Of a stretch of DNA of 64,000 nt, positions 1 through 7,503 are shown piece by piece. The stretch is from Shimia sagamensis (lineage in GTDB: Bacteria > Pseudomonadota > Alphaproteobacteria > Rhodobacterales > Rhodobacteraceae): positions 62,001 to 126,000 of the forward strand of contig NZ_FXTY01000003.1 in assembly GCF_900182745.1 (NCBI RefSeq), written 5' to 3'. Below the pieces are notes generated by a model. The model did not search any database, was not told the DNA's origin, and saw nothing but the letters and a program-made list of their open reading frames with translations. The number at the start of each line of letters is the position of its first letter. Position 1 is the stretch's first letter. The translations under genes and the position numbers were made by a program.

Positions 1-1167
1 ATTGACCTGTTTGAGAACGAGGCACTCCTCAAGCTTCCACTGTACCTATTCACCATGAATTTCCTTGCAGTGTCGTTGGCAATTTTCGCACTGATCAGCA
101 TCTTCATGCAGCTTCGACAGCGAATGGAGGTTGAGCTGGTCCAAAGGAATGACGAGCTGGCACAATCTCAAAATGCACTGGTCCAAAGCGAAAAAATGGC
201 GGCAATTGGTGATCTGGTCGCTGGCGTGGCGCATGAATTAAACACCCCTCTAGGCGCAATCCGCGCCTCAAACGATAACCTAGACAGGTCGATCAGTATC
301 ATCTTGTCAGGCTTGCCAGAACTCAACGAAACGGCCAACGAGTCCGAGTTGTCAGGCCTAGCTGATATGCTGCGAGGGATCGCAGCGGTCAATGTCGAGC
401 TGACGACCAGAGAGGAACGCAGTCTTCGCAACTCACTGGCCAGTGAATTGCAAGAACACGGGTTTAACGACAGTCAGGAAAAAGCGACTCAGTTGGTTGA
501 AATAGGCGTGTCAGCCCTCGGGACTGAACATCTTCCGGTCCTGCGAAGTGAACGCTGGCCGGTGGTGTTCTCCCAGTTGCGCGCATTCTCCAGCCTGAAC
601 AGAAATTGCCAAACAATCAAAACTGCGGCAGCCAGGTCTTCAAAAATTGTCTTCGCTTTAAAAAAATATGCTCACCCCGGAAATGATGGCCATGTTTCCT
701 CAGCTTCGGTCGGTGAAAGTCTGGATACAGTGTTGATGCTCTACCAAAACCTAATAAAACGGGGTGTCCGGATTGAGCGATCATTTGACGGTAACACAAC
801 AATCCTAGCAGACCACGACGCGTTGAATCAGGTTTGGACAAACCTTGTTCACAACGCATTGCAGGCGATGGATTGTAATGGGGTGTTGAAGATCAAGGCG
901 ACCAGCTCCTCAGATGAGTTATTCGTATCCATCGAAGACACCGGTTGCGGAATCCCACCAAATGCAGTCGCGCGCATTTTCGAACCTTTCTATACGACCA
1001 AGCAGATAGGCGAAGGCACAGGGCTTGGATTGTCCATCAGCGCTGACATTGTACAGCGCCACGGGGGAGTGATCGAAGTAGACAGCGCTCCTGGCCGAAC
1101 AGTTTTCACCGTCCGACTACCCGTAGACGCTGCGAGCAATTTGCCGAAAGGGACTGCTGATGGATGA
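1..1167 (+). CDS. Sensor histidine kinase, 5'-truncated by window edge
   Basis: The frame is open from base 1, so the gene starts before the window; numbering here is from the Met codon at 55. A membrane segment (about residues 1-20, plus hydrophobic residues encoded before 55) is followed by a short coiled coil and an H-box with the motif AHELNTPLGAI, phosphoacceptor His60. About 110 residues separate this helix from the probable second dimerisation helix (RSSKIVFALKKYAHPG), far more than in a usual HisKA hairpin. The N-box (NLVHNALQAM), G1 (DTGCGIP), F-box (FEPFYTTK) and G2 (GEGTGLGLSI) are all intact, so it should be an active kinase that autophosphorylates on His. The stop overlaps the start of the next gene, a receiver-cyclase protein, which is its likely partner. 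The signal sensed lies in the missing N-terminal part. Confidence 0.93.
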   Translation: MDLFENEALLKLPLYLFTMNFLAVSLAIFALISIFMQLRQRMEVELVQRNDELAQSQNALVQSEKMAAIGDLVAGVAHELNTPLGAIRASNDNLDRSISIILSGLPELNETANESELSGLADMLRGIAAVNVELTTREERSLRNSLASELQEHGFNDSQEKATQLVEIGVSALGTEHLPVLRSERWPVVFSQLRAFSSLNRNCQTIKTAAARSSKIVFALKKYAHPGNDGHVSSASVGESLDTVLMLYQNLIKRGVRIERSFDGNTTILADHDALNQVWTNLVHNALQAMDCNGVLKIKATSSSDELFVSIEDTGCGIPPNAVARIFEPFYTTKQIGEGTGLGLSISADIVQRHGGVIEVDSAPGRTVFTVRLPVDAASNLPKGTADG

Positions 1168-2425
1168 AATTGCGCGAGTCGCCAGCAGCCCGGACGTAAC
1201 GCCCACCATTTTGTGTGTTGATGATGAAAAAATCATTCTGACCAGCCTTCAAGAGCAGTTGCGCAACAATTTGCAGGGAGTTGCCATCGAGATAGCAGAA
1301 TCCGGTGAAGAAGGTCTCGAAGTGCTGCAAGAGCTCATCGATGGCAACGTTCCTGTGCCATTAGTCATTTCAGATCAACTTATGCCAGGCATGCGGGGCG
1401 AAGAGTTTCTTGAAAAAACGCACGCAATGCTCCCGGATGCCCTGAATGTATTGCTGACAGGGCAAGCAACCGCGGACTCTGTCGGCGAAGCAGTCAACAG
1501 AGCGAACCTTTATCGATATATTGGAAAGCCTTGGAGCGAAGATGATCTGATCCTCACTATAAAAGAAGCGTTGATTGCCTGGGGCCGCGCACGAGATTTG
1601 CGCGCAAAGGAAAAAGAACTGCGAGAGACGCATGAGGCAAGCCTGCGGTTTGTTCCTCGAGAGTTTCTTTCGGTGTTGGGAAAACAGCGTGTCGTCGATG
1701 TCGAAGAAGGACATGCAGTAGAAATCGAGATGCAGGTCGTGTTTGCCGATATGCGCTCCTTTTCTATCCACGCTGCAAATCTTGGGCCCAGACAAGCCTT
1801 TGACCTGCTTAATGAATACATCAACATTCTTGATGCGGTTTTCCGTGAGGCAGGTGGGTTCATTGGTGGGCTTGAGGGCGACGGCGTGCTTGCCCTCTTC
1901 CCAGGAACGGTTGACGAGGCCGTACAAGCGGGAGTTGCAGCGCAACAAATCCTACTTGAACGCGGGCGGTCAACCGACATCCGGCCGGGTATCGATATGG
2001 GATTGGCCGTGCATACTGGTGTGTTGATCCTGGGCACTGTTGGCAACAGCGAACGATTGAAATGTGATGTTATCGGCGACCCGGTAAACTTCTGCGCCCG
2101 TCTCGAAAGCATGACCCGAGACTTTGATACTCCCATGTTAATCTCCGACGAGGTGGCGTCGGCACTAAAAAGTAAATTGTCGCTGCGTCGCATACCGGAC
2201 ATCACAGTAAAAGGGCGAGAATCACCAACTACAATCTACGAAGTGTTGGATGCTCTGCCTGCCTCTCAAAAACAGGCGCGCATTTCTACAAGTGTAGAAT
2301 TCGATGCTGCGATGTTGGCATTGGAACTCGGAGAACATGAAACGGCTCGGGATATGCTCGTTGGGATATGCTCCACAGATACGAGCGACAGAACCGCAAA
2401 ATTCTTGCTGCAACGAATGGGTTAA
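1160..2425 (+). CDS. Response regulator fused to class III nucleotide cyclase
   Basis: 421 residues. Residues 15-130 are a receiver domain: acidic pair D21-D22, phosphoacceptor D72 in LVISDQLMPG, and K123 in IGKPW. After a linker helix, about residues 188-365 form a class III adenylate/guanylate cyclase domain with metal-binding D197 (VFADMRSF) and D241 (GLEGDG), and the VNFCARLES motif carrying the transition-state Asn and Arg. The position normally held by the adenine-selecting Lys is Gly237, so the product (cAMP, cGMP or other) is uncertain. The gene overlaps the upstream kinase gene by 8 bases, so the two should be translationally coupled and work as a phosphorelay that controls a second messenger. 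The family includes receiver-cyclases of cyanobacteria and proteobacteria. Confidence 0.9.
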   Translation: MDEIARVASSPDVTPTILCVDDEKIILTSLQEQLRNNLQGVAIEIAESGEEGLEVLQELIDGNVPVPLVISDQLMPGMRGEEFLEKTHAMLPDALNVLLTGQATADSVGEAVNRANLYRYIGKPWSEDDLILTIKEALIAWGRARDLRAKEKELRETHEASLRFVPREFLSVLGKQRVVDVEEGHAVEIEMQVVFADMRSFSIHAANLGPRQAFDLLNEYINILDAVFREAGGFIGGLEGDGVLALFPGTVDEAVQAGVAAQQILLERGRSTDIRPGIDMGLAVHTGVLILGTVGNSERLKCDVIGDPVNFCARLESMTRDFDTPMLISDEVASALKSKLSLRRIPDITVKGRESPTTIYEVLDALPASQKQARISTSVEFDAAMLALELGEHETARDMLVGICSTDTSDRTAKFLLQRMG

Positions 2426-2649
2426 GACCAAGTCGTGGCTTTACGAACAGTCGAAAATTGGAGCAAATCTGAATTCGAAATTGTGGTGAGGCTCAACGAG
2501 GTTTTGGTCGTAAACACGGACAATGGGAGATAAGTTTGACAGCAAGTGGCTGGTCTTGTCGATCTGATACAATTGCAGCGATGTCTATCAAAAATTGGCT
2601 TTCTGCACATAGCTGACACTCGCAATGACGCAGCAAACTTCTGCTTCCG
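2426..2649. other. Intergenic, no gene recognised
   Basis: This A/T-richer stretch follows the cyclase gene and runs to the left end of the IS1182-type remnant. I see no convincing coding region, no clear hairpin terminator and no known RNA. Confidence 0.5.
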
Positions 2650-2670
2650 GCTTATTCTGTTGAAAAACTC
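2650..2670 (+). repeat. Left terminal inverted repeat of IS remnant
   Basis: The core TTCTGTTGAAAAACTC is the exact reverse complement of the core of the right repeat. There is one mismatch over 21 bases. Confidence 0.85.
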
Positions 2671-2718
2671 ATGGTTTCCCGCGTCCTGGATCACAAGGTA
2701 ATGGTTCCCGCCTTGATT

Positions 2719-3434
2719 TTACTGAGCGGCACTGGCCCGAATTGGGGTCGGAGCTGGTTTGGCTAACTTTTTGAGGTTCTGGGCGGTTGCGGCGAGGATA
2801 AATTCGTCATGAACGCCACATGGCCCCCGTAATCGAAGCCGACCTAAGCCGTGAATACGTTTTAGATGGGCGAACGACATTTCGACCTTTTTGCGTAGCT
2901 TTCGCTGAGGACTTCTGACGATTAGCGTCGGCAGCAATAATGCCGGCATCGGCTGCATACCGTTGACCGCTTGCTAGACCTGCCTCAAGGCATTGGGCGA
3001 CCACGGTTTCGAACACATGGCGCAACACATCGCTGTCGCGGAAACGCCCCTTACGGCAGATTGCGTTGCAATCGCCTATCGGGCAATGCATGCCGGTTCT
3101 TGGAAAATGTCGGGTGATCTGGAATTGGATCCGACAAATCCATCTTACAGAACCAACGATAGGCGAGGTTCAGATGGACCTCTTCGCACAGATGACGTTC
3201 TGACCGAATGCCCATGACGTATCCCACCAACAACATCCGCATCATCAATTCTGGATCAATTGAAGGCCGGCCAGTGGAGCTGGAAAATTCAGTCAGATGC
3301 GTCCGAACGCTGGACAGATCAATAACGCCATCAATAGCCCGCAGAACGTGATCGCCGGGGACGTGGTCTTCTATCAAGAAATCATAGAACAGAGCAGATT
3401 GTGCTTCCTGACGTGGTCCCATCATCACAATCAA
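2719..3434 (-). pseudogene. IS1182-family transposase, deleted and frameshifted
   Basis: The start at 3434 gives about 110 residues of a typical IS1182/InsH-like N-terminal domain (motifs such as DHVLRAID, GRPSIDPELMMRMLLVGY and RSERHLCEEVHLNLAYRWF). After HPTFSKNRH the reading changes frame: the next piece (RFRDSDVLRHVFE ... ADAGIIAADANRQ) is read from about 3080 downwards in another frame. The family's conserved C-terminus (KVEMSFAHLKRIHGLGRLRLRG) then appears in a third frame and ends at 2719. The central catalytic part between the ADANRQ motif and the C-terminal block is missing. A complete protein would be around 450-500 residues, so this copy is dead. Confidence 0.82.
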
Positions 3435-3486
3435 TCTCCAACATCAATAAGACAATTGAATCAGCAGCAAAGACCTAAATCAACAA

Positions 3487-3507
3487 GAGTTTTTCAACAG
3501 AATAGGC
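3487..3507 (-). repeat. Right terminal inverted repeat of IS remnant
   Basis: The core GAGTTTTTCAACAGAA pairs with the left repeat at 2650-2670. It lies about 50 bases upstream of the transposase start, the normal position for an IS end. Confidence 0.85.
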
Positions 3508-3698
3508 TGGGAGCGGACATCCGGCAGTTTCTATCGTTGATCACTGGCTAAGAGGTCCACCCAGGCCAAGCGCCGACGGCAGGTATGCGCAAATTCGGAC
3601 TTTGCAAAGTCTCGCGAACGGCCACCAGCAGACCAATTAGGCTGCACCTCGAACGTCAGTTGGCCCTCCAGGTTACACCTAACCCTTGACAGTTTCGA
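3508..3698. other. Intergenic with a 14-base palindrome
   Basis: It holds a perfect palindrome GACTTTGCAAAGTC (3598-3611) downstream of the AraC-type gene, and starts with a GCTGGGAGCGG motif that recurs at 16590. No T-run follows the palindrome, so it is not an obvious terminator. No gene is seen. Confidence 0.4.
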
Positions 3699-4670
3699 CT
3701 ACTTCAGCAGCAAAAGCGGTGTCGCTTGTCTGGACGAGGCCGCTAGAGTTTCAGATGGATATTCCCCAAAACACGTGCGGTAGGCGGACGCAAAACGACC
3801 AAGGTCAAAGAACCCGAAAGACATCGCGATCTCGCTGACCTTGCCTTCGTTCGGACCAATCGCGACCAGCCGCTGCCGGGCTGCGGTCAAGCGCCACTTA
3901 CGCAGAAATTGCACAACCGTGCAGTCAAATTGAGCCCGCACGCCTCTTTCGAGGGTGCGTTGTTGGACCCCTATGTTAGCACAAAGCTCCGATACCGAAC
4001 TCCAGTCTAACAGATGGGTGTGCAAATGCTCCAACATGGTTTTGACTGCTCTGACCGCAGCAGAGCTGCCAATATGCGATGGAGCCAAGTCATTTGGGAT
4101 CACCACTTGGGTCAAAGCCGCCTGAATTTCGATACTGATGGCGCTTATGCCTCTAAGCTGTCTCGACGGCGAAATTTGCGACCCCAGCCGCAAAACGTTT
4201 CGCAATGTGTTTTGCAGATGAATTACGTCCGCAGTCGATTGTGCGAGCGCAAACTGACGTGTTTGCGATGTCAGTTTCTCCAAGGGCAGCGCAAACCCGT
4301 TCTCGAATTTATGAGTGAGATCAATTTCGATCACCAGATTTTCGTGATTTGCGCCATAGTTGATATCGAGAAGATCAAAATTGGTCGCGTACACTTGGTC
4401 GTTGAGCAGGCCATCATTCAAGATTGATGACTGTTCCAGATTTCCAACAGGCGCGCAGATCATCAGGCGGTTCGGCGGCGGTACTCCGATCAATTGTGAT
4501 GTGCCGTTGTAGCGCTCCCGATAGACCGACATTCCGGGCAGGTTCAGATATTCTAGTTCAAAGTGATTGTGGATCGGATCGTTGATTTCAAGTTGAACAT
4601 CCCACGGCTTGAGAGCCATCTCAATTTCACTGGCGTGGTTTGAAGAAAAGAAACCACGTTCAAACAACAT
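3699..4670 (-). CDS. AraC-family transcriptional regulator
   Basis: 323 residues from the start at 4670; an internal Met at 4619 (MALKPWDVQ) is a possible alternative start. The C-terminal third (about residues 215-315) is an AraC-type double helix-turn-helix with the second helix pair in KVSEIAMSFGFFDLGRFASAYRTCFGEYPSE, the family signature. The N-terminal 200 residues resemble the cupin-like region of the AraC regulators that sense small molecules (AraC_binding_2 type), but no ligand can be read from the sequence. The gene diverges from the exported DUF1254 protein at 4926, so the shared 255-base region is where it most likely acts. The inducer is unknown. Confidence 0.9.
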   Translation of the reverse strand: MLFERGFFSSNHASEIEMALKPWDVQLEINDPIHNHFELEYLNLPGMSVYRERYNGTSQLIGVPPPNRLMICAPVGNLEQSSILNDGLLNDQVYATNFDLLDINYGANHENLVIEIDLTHKFENGFALPLEKLTSQTRQFALAQSTADVIHLQNTLRNVLRLGSQISPSRQLRGISAISIEIQAALTQVVIPNDLAPSHIGSSAAVRAVKTMLEHLHTHLLDWSSVSELCANIGVQQRTLERGVRAQFDCTVVQFLRKWRLTAARQRLVAIGPNEGKVSEIAMSFGFFDLGRFASAYRTCFGEYPSETLAASSRQATPLLLLK

Positions 4671-4925
4671 CCGGCAACCACCCGATAAATTTCGACAAAA
4701 ACCGTTTCAGATCGTAAGTAATCGGCACTCACAGACTCCAAAGCTACTTTTTGCCTACAACATTTGGACCTTGTCGAAAATTACGTAGTGACTGGCCTTG
4801 CGGCAAGCCAAATTTGATCACGAAGGCCACGGAAAAAGCCAATAGTCGGCAAACGTGGTCGGGAATTGACCGGGAAGATCGTGAGGCCTGGTTTGACTTA
4901 AGCTTTGAAAGGAAGGAACAAGAGG
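4671..4925. promoter_or_regulatory. Divergent promoter region, AraC gene / DUF1254 gene
   Basis: A 255-base region with no coding potential separates the two outward-reading genes, so promoters for both must lie here. A ribosome binding site GGAAGGAACAAGAGG precedes the ATG at 4926. I do not see a convincing operator. Confidence 0.5.
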
Positions 4926-5990
4926 ATGTTCGAAGCAAACAAAACACTGTCGTTGGCTGCTGTGGCTCTTATGGGATCTGTCGCTTTGTTTACCGCCAGT
5001 CCGGCACTGGCCGGCGATTTTGGCGAGCCTGTCGTCAAAGAGGTAACAGAAGACACCTTTATCCGCTCCGAAGTGGACGCGCGCCTGTTGTCCTTTCAGC
5101 AATCTGGCGGCATGAACCGAGGGGTATTCTTTGCGGTTCCAACCCCCACAGACCACCAAGTTGTTCCCCGCATGAACCGCGATACGCTTTATTCGGGCAT
5201 CCCGGTAGACACTAGCAAAGGTTTCTCTGTGACATTGCCTGAGGTCCCGGACGAACGTTACGCATCGATCTACATTATTGATCAGGATCACTACACGGTC
5301 GATATCCTGTCGGTCCCCGGCACCTATCATTTCGGTCCGCAGGACACACGTTGGGTCGTGGCAATTCCTCGTATTCAGGTGCGGGACCCCAATGACCAAA
5401 CCGACATAAAAATTGCACGCAATATACTGCGTCAGGTGCATGTGGACTCTGGCAGTGCAGAACCGTTGGACGTGTCTTGGGATTGGGCGAAAATGTTGGA
5501 AATGCGCGCCGAATACGAAGCCAAGGCACGAGCGTTCACCCAGTATCCGCCGACATGGCAAGACACGCGCGCATCTGAAGCCACCACACCGGAACACCAC
5601 CGTATCGCGGTTGCCAGTTCCTGGGGCCTATTCCCGGATTACGAAACTGTCTATATTTTACAACCAAGCCCGAGCGGTACAAACGCCAGTGAGGTTTGCT
5701 ACACCGCAAACTATGAGGTGCCAGAGCACGAACATTTCTGGTCGATCACCATGTACGATTCAGAGGGCTACATGTTTAGCGATGACCGCGCTGTGCTGAA
5801 CGACGGCACAGCCGAGATGAACTCTGATGGCACATTTACCACATACTACGGCTCCAAAGGGGCCTGTGGTGATGTGCCAAACCGCATGGATACCGTCGAC
5901 AATTTCTCAATCCTCATGCGTGTTTATGGACCAACCCCAAGCGTGAGTGCCGGCGAATATACTTTGCCTGAAATGACACTGGTCAACTGA
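4926..5990 (+). CDS. Exported DUF1254/DUF1214 protein, short form
   Basis: 354 residues from the ATG at 4926, chosen because it follows a strong ribosome binding site; an in-frame TTG at 4905 lies inside that site. Residues 1-29 are a signal peptide ending in SPALA, so the protein is periplasmic. An early DUF1254-like block (MNRDTLYSGIPVDTSKG) and a later DUF1214-like block (HFWSITMYDSEGYMFSDD) are present, with Trp- and Tyr-rich beta segments. The family is common in marine proteobacteria and its biochemical role is unknown. The divergent AraC gene is the likely regulator. A second, longer member of the family lies at 40491. Confidence 0.88.
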   Translation: MFEANKTLSLAAVALMGSVALFTASPALAGDFGEPVVKEVTEDTFIRSEVDARLLSFQQSGGMNRGVFFAVPTPTDHQVVPRMNRDTLYSGIPVDTSKGFSVTLPEVPDERYASIYIIDQDHYTVDILSVPGTYHFGPQDTRWVVAIPRIQVRDPNDQTDIKIARNILRQVHVDSGSAEPLDVSWDWAKMLEMRAEYEAKARAFTQYPPTWQDTRASEATTPEHHRIAVASSWGLFPDYETVYILQPSPSGTNASEVCYTANYEVPEHEHFWSITMYDSEGYMFSDDRAVLNDGTAEMNSDGTFTTYYGSKGACGDVPNRMDTVDNFSILMRVYGPTPSVSAGEYTLPEMTLVN

Positions 5991-6079
5991 TGTTTTCCCA
6001 GAAACCAGCGGCGGCGCGGGATCATGCCTGCACCGCCAAAGGACTTTTGAAACCATTTTAGGGTCCGCTTTGGGCTGCG

Positions 6080-6310
6080 TGTGCCTCCCCCCAAGAACTG
6101 GTCCGCCCCTATAATTGGGGCATCGGAGGACCATAGGTGGCGATTAAGAGACCCAAGCCTGAAGAGATTGTCGTGAAGTTGCGACAGGTTGAAGTATTGA
6201 TGGCGCAAGGAATGCCTCGAATTGATGCAATTCGTCAAATCATCGTGACGGAACAGACCTATTACCGCTGGAAGAAAAAGTACGGTGGAGTCGGTGCAGA
6301 ACAAAATTGA
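6080..6310 (+). mobile_element. IS3-family (IS407-like) remnant, left end
   Basis: The left end reads TGTGCCTCCCCCCAAGAACT and continues with GGTCC, matching the end of the second remnant near 20960 (TGATCCTCCCCCACTGAACT followed by GGTCC). It holds only the start of orfA and breaks off just before the rhaM-like gene. The rest of the element is absent. Confidence 0.75.
6137..6310 (+). pseudogene. IS3 OrfA fragment (57 residues)
   Basis: The GTG at 6137 opens a 57-residue reading frame with the typical IS3 OrfA helix-turn-helix: KLRQVEVLMAQGMPRIDAIR followed by TEQTYYRWKKKYGG. A complete OrfA would be about 90 residues and be followed by orfB, which is missing. The sequence is clearly related to the OrfA at 20602-20925 but not identical. 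Confidence 0.8.
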
Positions 6311-6316
6311 TTTCCC

Positions 6317-6649
6317 TTACGCCAAAAAGAAAACCTGCTTCATTTCGGCCCACCATTCTCCTTCTTTGCGCGTGTCCAAAGGGCGTTGCATCGGGCCGCA
6401 GACTTCCCACCATTTCTGCGTGACCTCGTGCTCAGCTATGGCCGCCATATCCGCATCAAAGTCGGAGCCGCAATATTCCCAATAGCTGAACATCAGGTTT
6501 TCCGGCTCACGGAGAAAAATGGAGTAATTGGTGATATTGGACTGCTTTAGCCGCGCCAGAACTTCCGGCCAAACATCAGCGTGAAGTCGTTTGTATTCTA
6601 TGATGTTTTCGGAAGAGATCCCGATCACCATGCCCATGCGTTCTACCAT
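6317..6649 (-). CDS. rhaM: L-rhamnose/L-fucose mutarotase family protein
   Basis: 110 residues, the length of RhaM. The motif YKRLHADVWPEV holds the conserved Tyr and His of the mutarotase active site, and NYSIFLREPENLMFSYWEY and WWEVCGPMQ match the family pattern. It would interconvert the alpha and beta anomers of a 6-deoxy sugar so that the dehydrogenase receives the right form. It is the last gene of the twelve-gene minus-strand operon and overlaps the lactonase gene by 7 bases. An IS3 remnant starts 7 bases beyond its stop. Rhamnose versus fucose cannot be settled from the sequence; the neighbouring aldose dehydrogenase favours L-fucose. Confidence 0.85.
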   Translation of the reverse strand: MVERMGMVIGISSENIIEYKRLHADVWPEVLARLKQSNITNYSIFLREPENLMFSYWEYCGSDFDADMAAIAEHEVTQKWWEVCGPMQRPLDTRKEGEWWAEMKQVFFLA

Positions 6650-7503
6650 TGCTTGCCCTTTGTTGTCGTGCGGCAGAGATCATAGAAAACCTCTGCGTTC
6701 AGGCCCATAATCCTGGCGAGATCTTCTTGCGACAAGTCGGCCAATAGTCTGTCAACAATCTCGCGCCAGCCCATGTAGGTACTGGCGAGATTGACCACCG
6801 GCCAGTCGCTGCCAAAAAGCACCTTTTCGGGCCCAAAAACCTGCAACACGTGCGTCGCAAATGGTGCCAGATCTGACATTGTCCAGGCGGGACCGATCTC
6901 AGTGACCAGTCCGGAGAGCTTGCAGTACACATTTGGCAGTTCAGCCAATCGGCGCATACCGGCCACCCAATCTTCGTCTGCTAGCTGCCCACCGCCCATC
7001 TTCGGTTTGGCGATGTGATCTATCACGATTTTTAAAGTTGGGTTCTGTCTTGCGATTTGTTCGATTGCCGCGAGATGGCGTGGTTGGATCAATGCATCAA
7101 AGCAAAGGCCCAAGTGGGCCATATGAGACAAGGCCGAGCCAACTGTGTCCTGCAGAATCCACTCTGTATCCGGAATGTTCTGCAGCATCGGGCGCAGACC
7201 TTTAAGCGCGGGATGCTGATTGAGTCTATCGATGACCTCAATAGCGTCACTTGCATTTAGATCAGCCCATCCGACTACGCCCGCGACCCAAGGCACTTCA
7301 TCCGCTATCCGCAAAAGAAACTCGGTTTCAGCCACCGTATCAGTGGCTTGCACCAGTACCGTACGATCAACATCACTTTTTGTCAGAAGCGGCGCCAGAT
7401 CTGCCGGTTCAAAGTCGCGGAAAATGCCTGCGACGGTCTCATTTGGCCAAGGGTAATCGCCCCGAGCAAGCTTCCAAAAATGCTGGTGTGAGTCGATGAT
7501 CAT
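6643..7503 (-). CDS. Amidohydrolase-2 family sugar lactonase (L-fuconolactonase-like)
   Basis: 286 residues from the ATG at 7503, which overlaps the stop of the upstream gene as ATGA; a longer in-frame start at 7545 is less likely because it would run 45 bases into that gene. The N-terminal HxH metal motif (IDSHQHFW), the strand motif IVIDHIAKPKMG and the C-terminal FGSDWPV are those of COG3618 hydrolases, which include L-fuconolactonase and other sugar lactonases. Here it should open the lactone made by the adjacent aldose dehydrogenase to give the sugar acid. COG3618 also contains 2-pyrone-4,6-dicarboxylate lactonases, but the operon context argues for a sugar lactone. Confidence 0.88.
   Translation of the reverse strand: MIIDSHQHFWKLARGDYPWPNETVAGIFRDFEPADLAPLLTKSDVDRTVLVQATDTVAETEFLLRIADEVPWVAGVVGWADLNASDAIEVIDRLNQHPALKGLRPMLQNIPDTEWILQDTVGSALSHMAHLGLCFDALIQPRHLAAIEQIARQNPTLKIVIDHIAKPKMGGGQLADEDWVAGMRRLAELPNVYCKLSGLVTEIGPAWTMSDLAPFATHVLQVFGPEKVLFGSDWPVVNLASTYMGWREIVDRLLADLSQEDLARIMGLNAEVFYDLCRTTTKGKQW

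Larger units (their letters stand above)
2650..3507 (-). mobile_element. Internally deleted IS1182-type insertion sequence
   Basis: The element is bounded by 21-base terminal inverted repeats that match at 20 positions (2650-2670 and 3487-3507). Between them lie, on the minus strand, the N-terminal and C-terminal ends of an IS1182/IS5-type transposase with its middle missing. At 858 bases the element is roughly half the usual length for this family. It cannot make transposase, but because both ends survive it could in principle be moved by a full copy elsewhere in the genome. Confidence 0.8.

Noticed and set aside
1370..2205. Long minus-strand frames inside the receiver-cyclase gene
   Set aside because: They are shadows of the cyclase coding sequence with no ribosome binding site or recognisable domain.
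3598..3611. Palindrome GACTTTGCAAAGTC
   Set aside because: It lies downstream of the AraC-type gene without a T-run and has no partner site, so no role can be supported.
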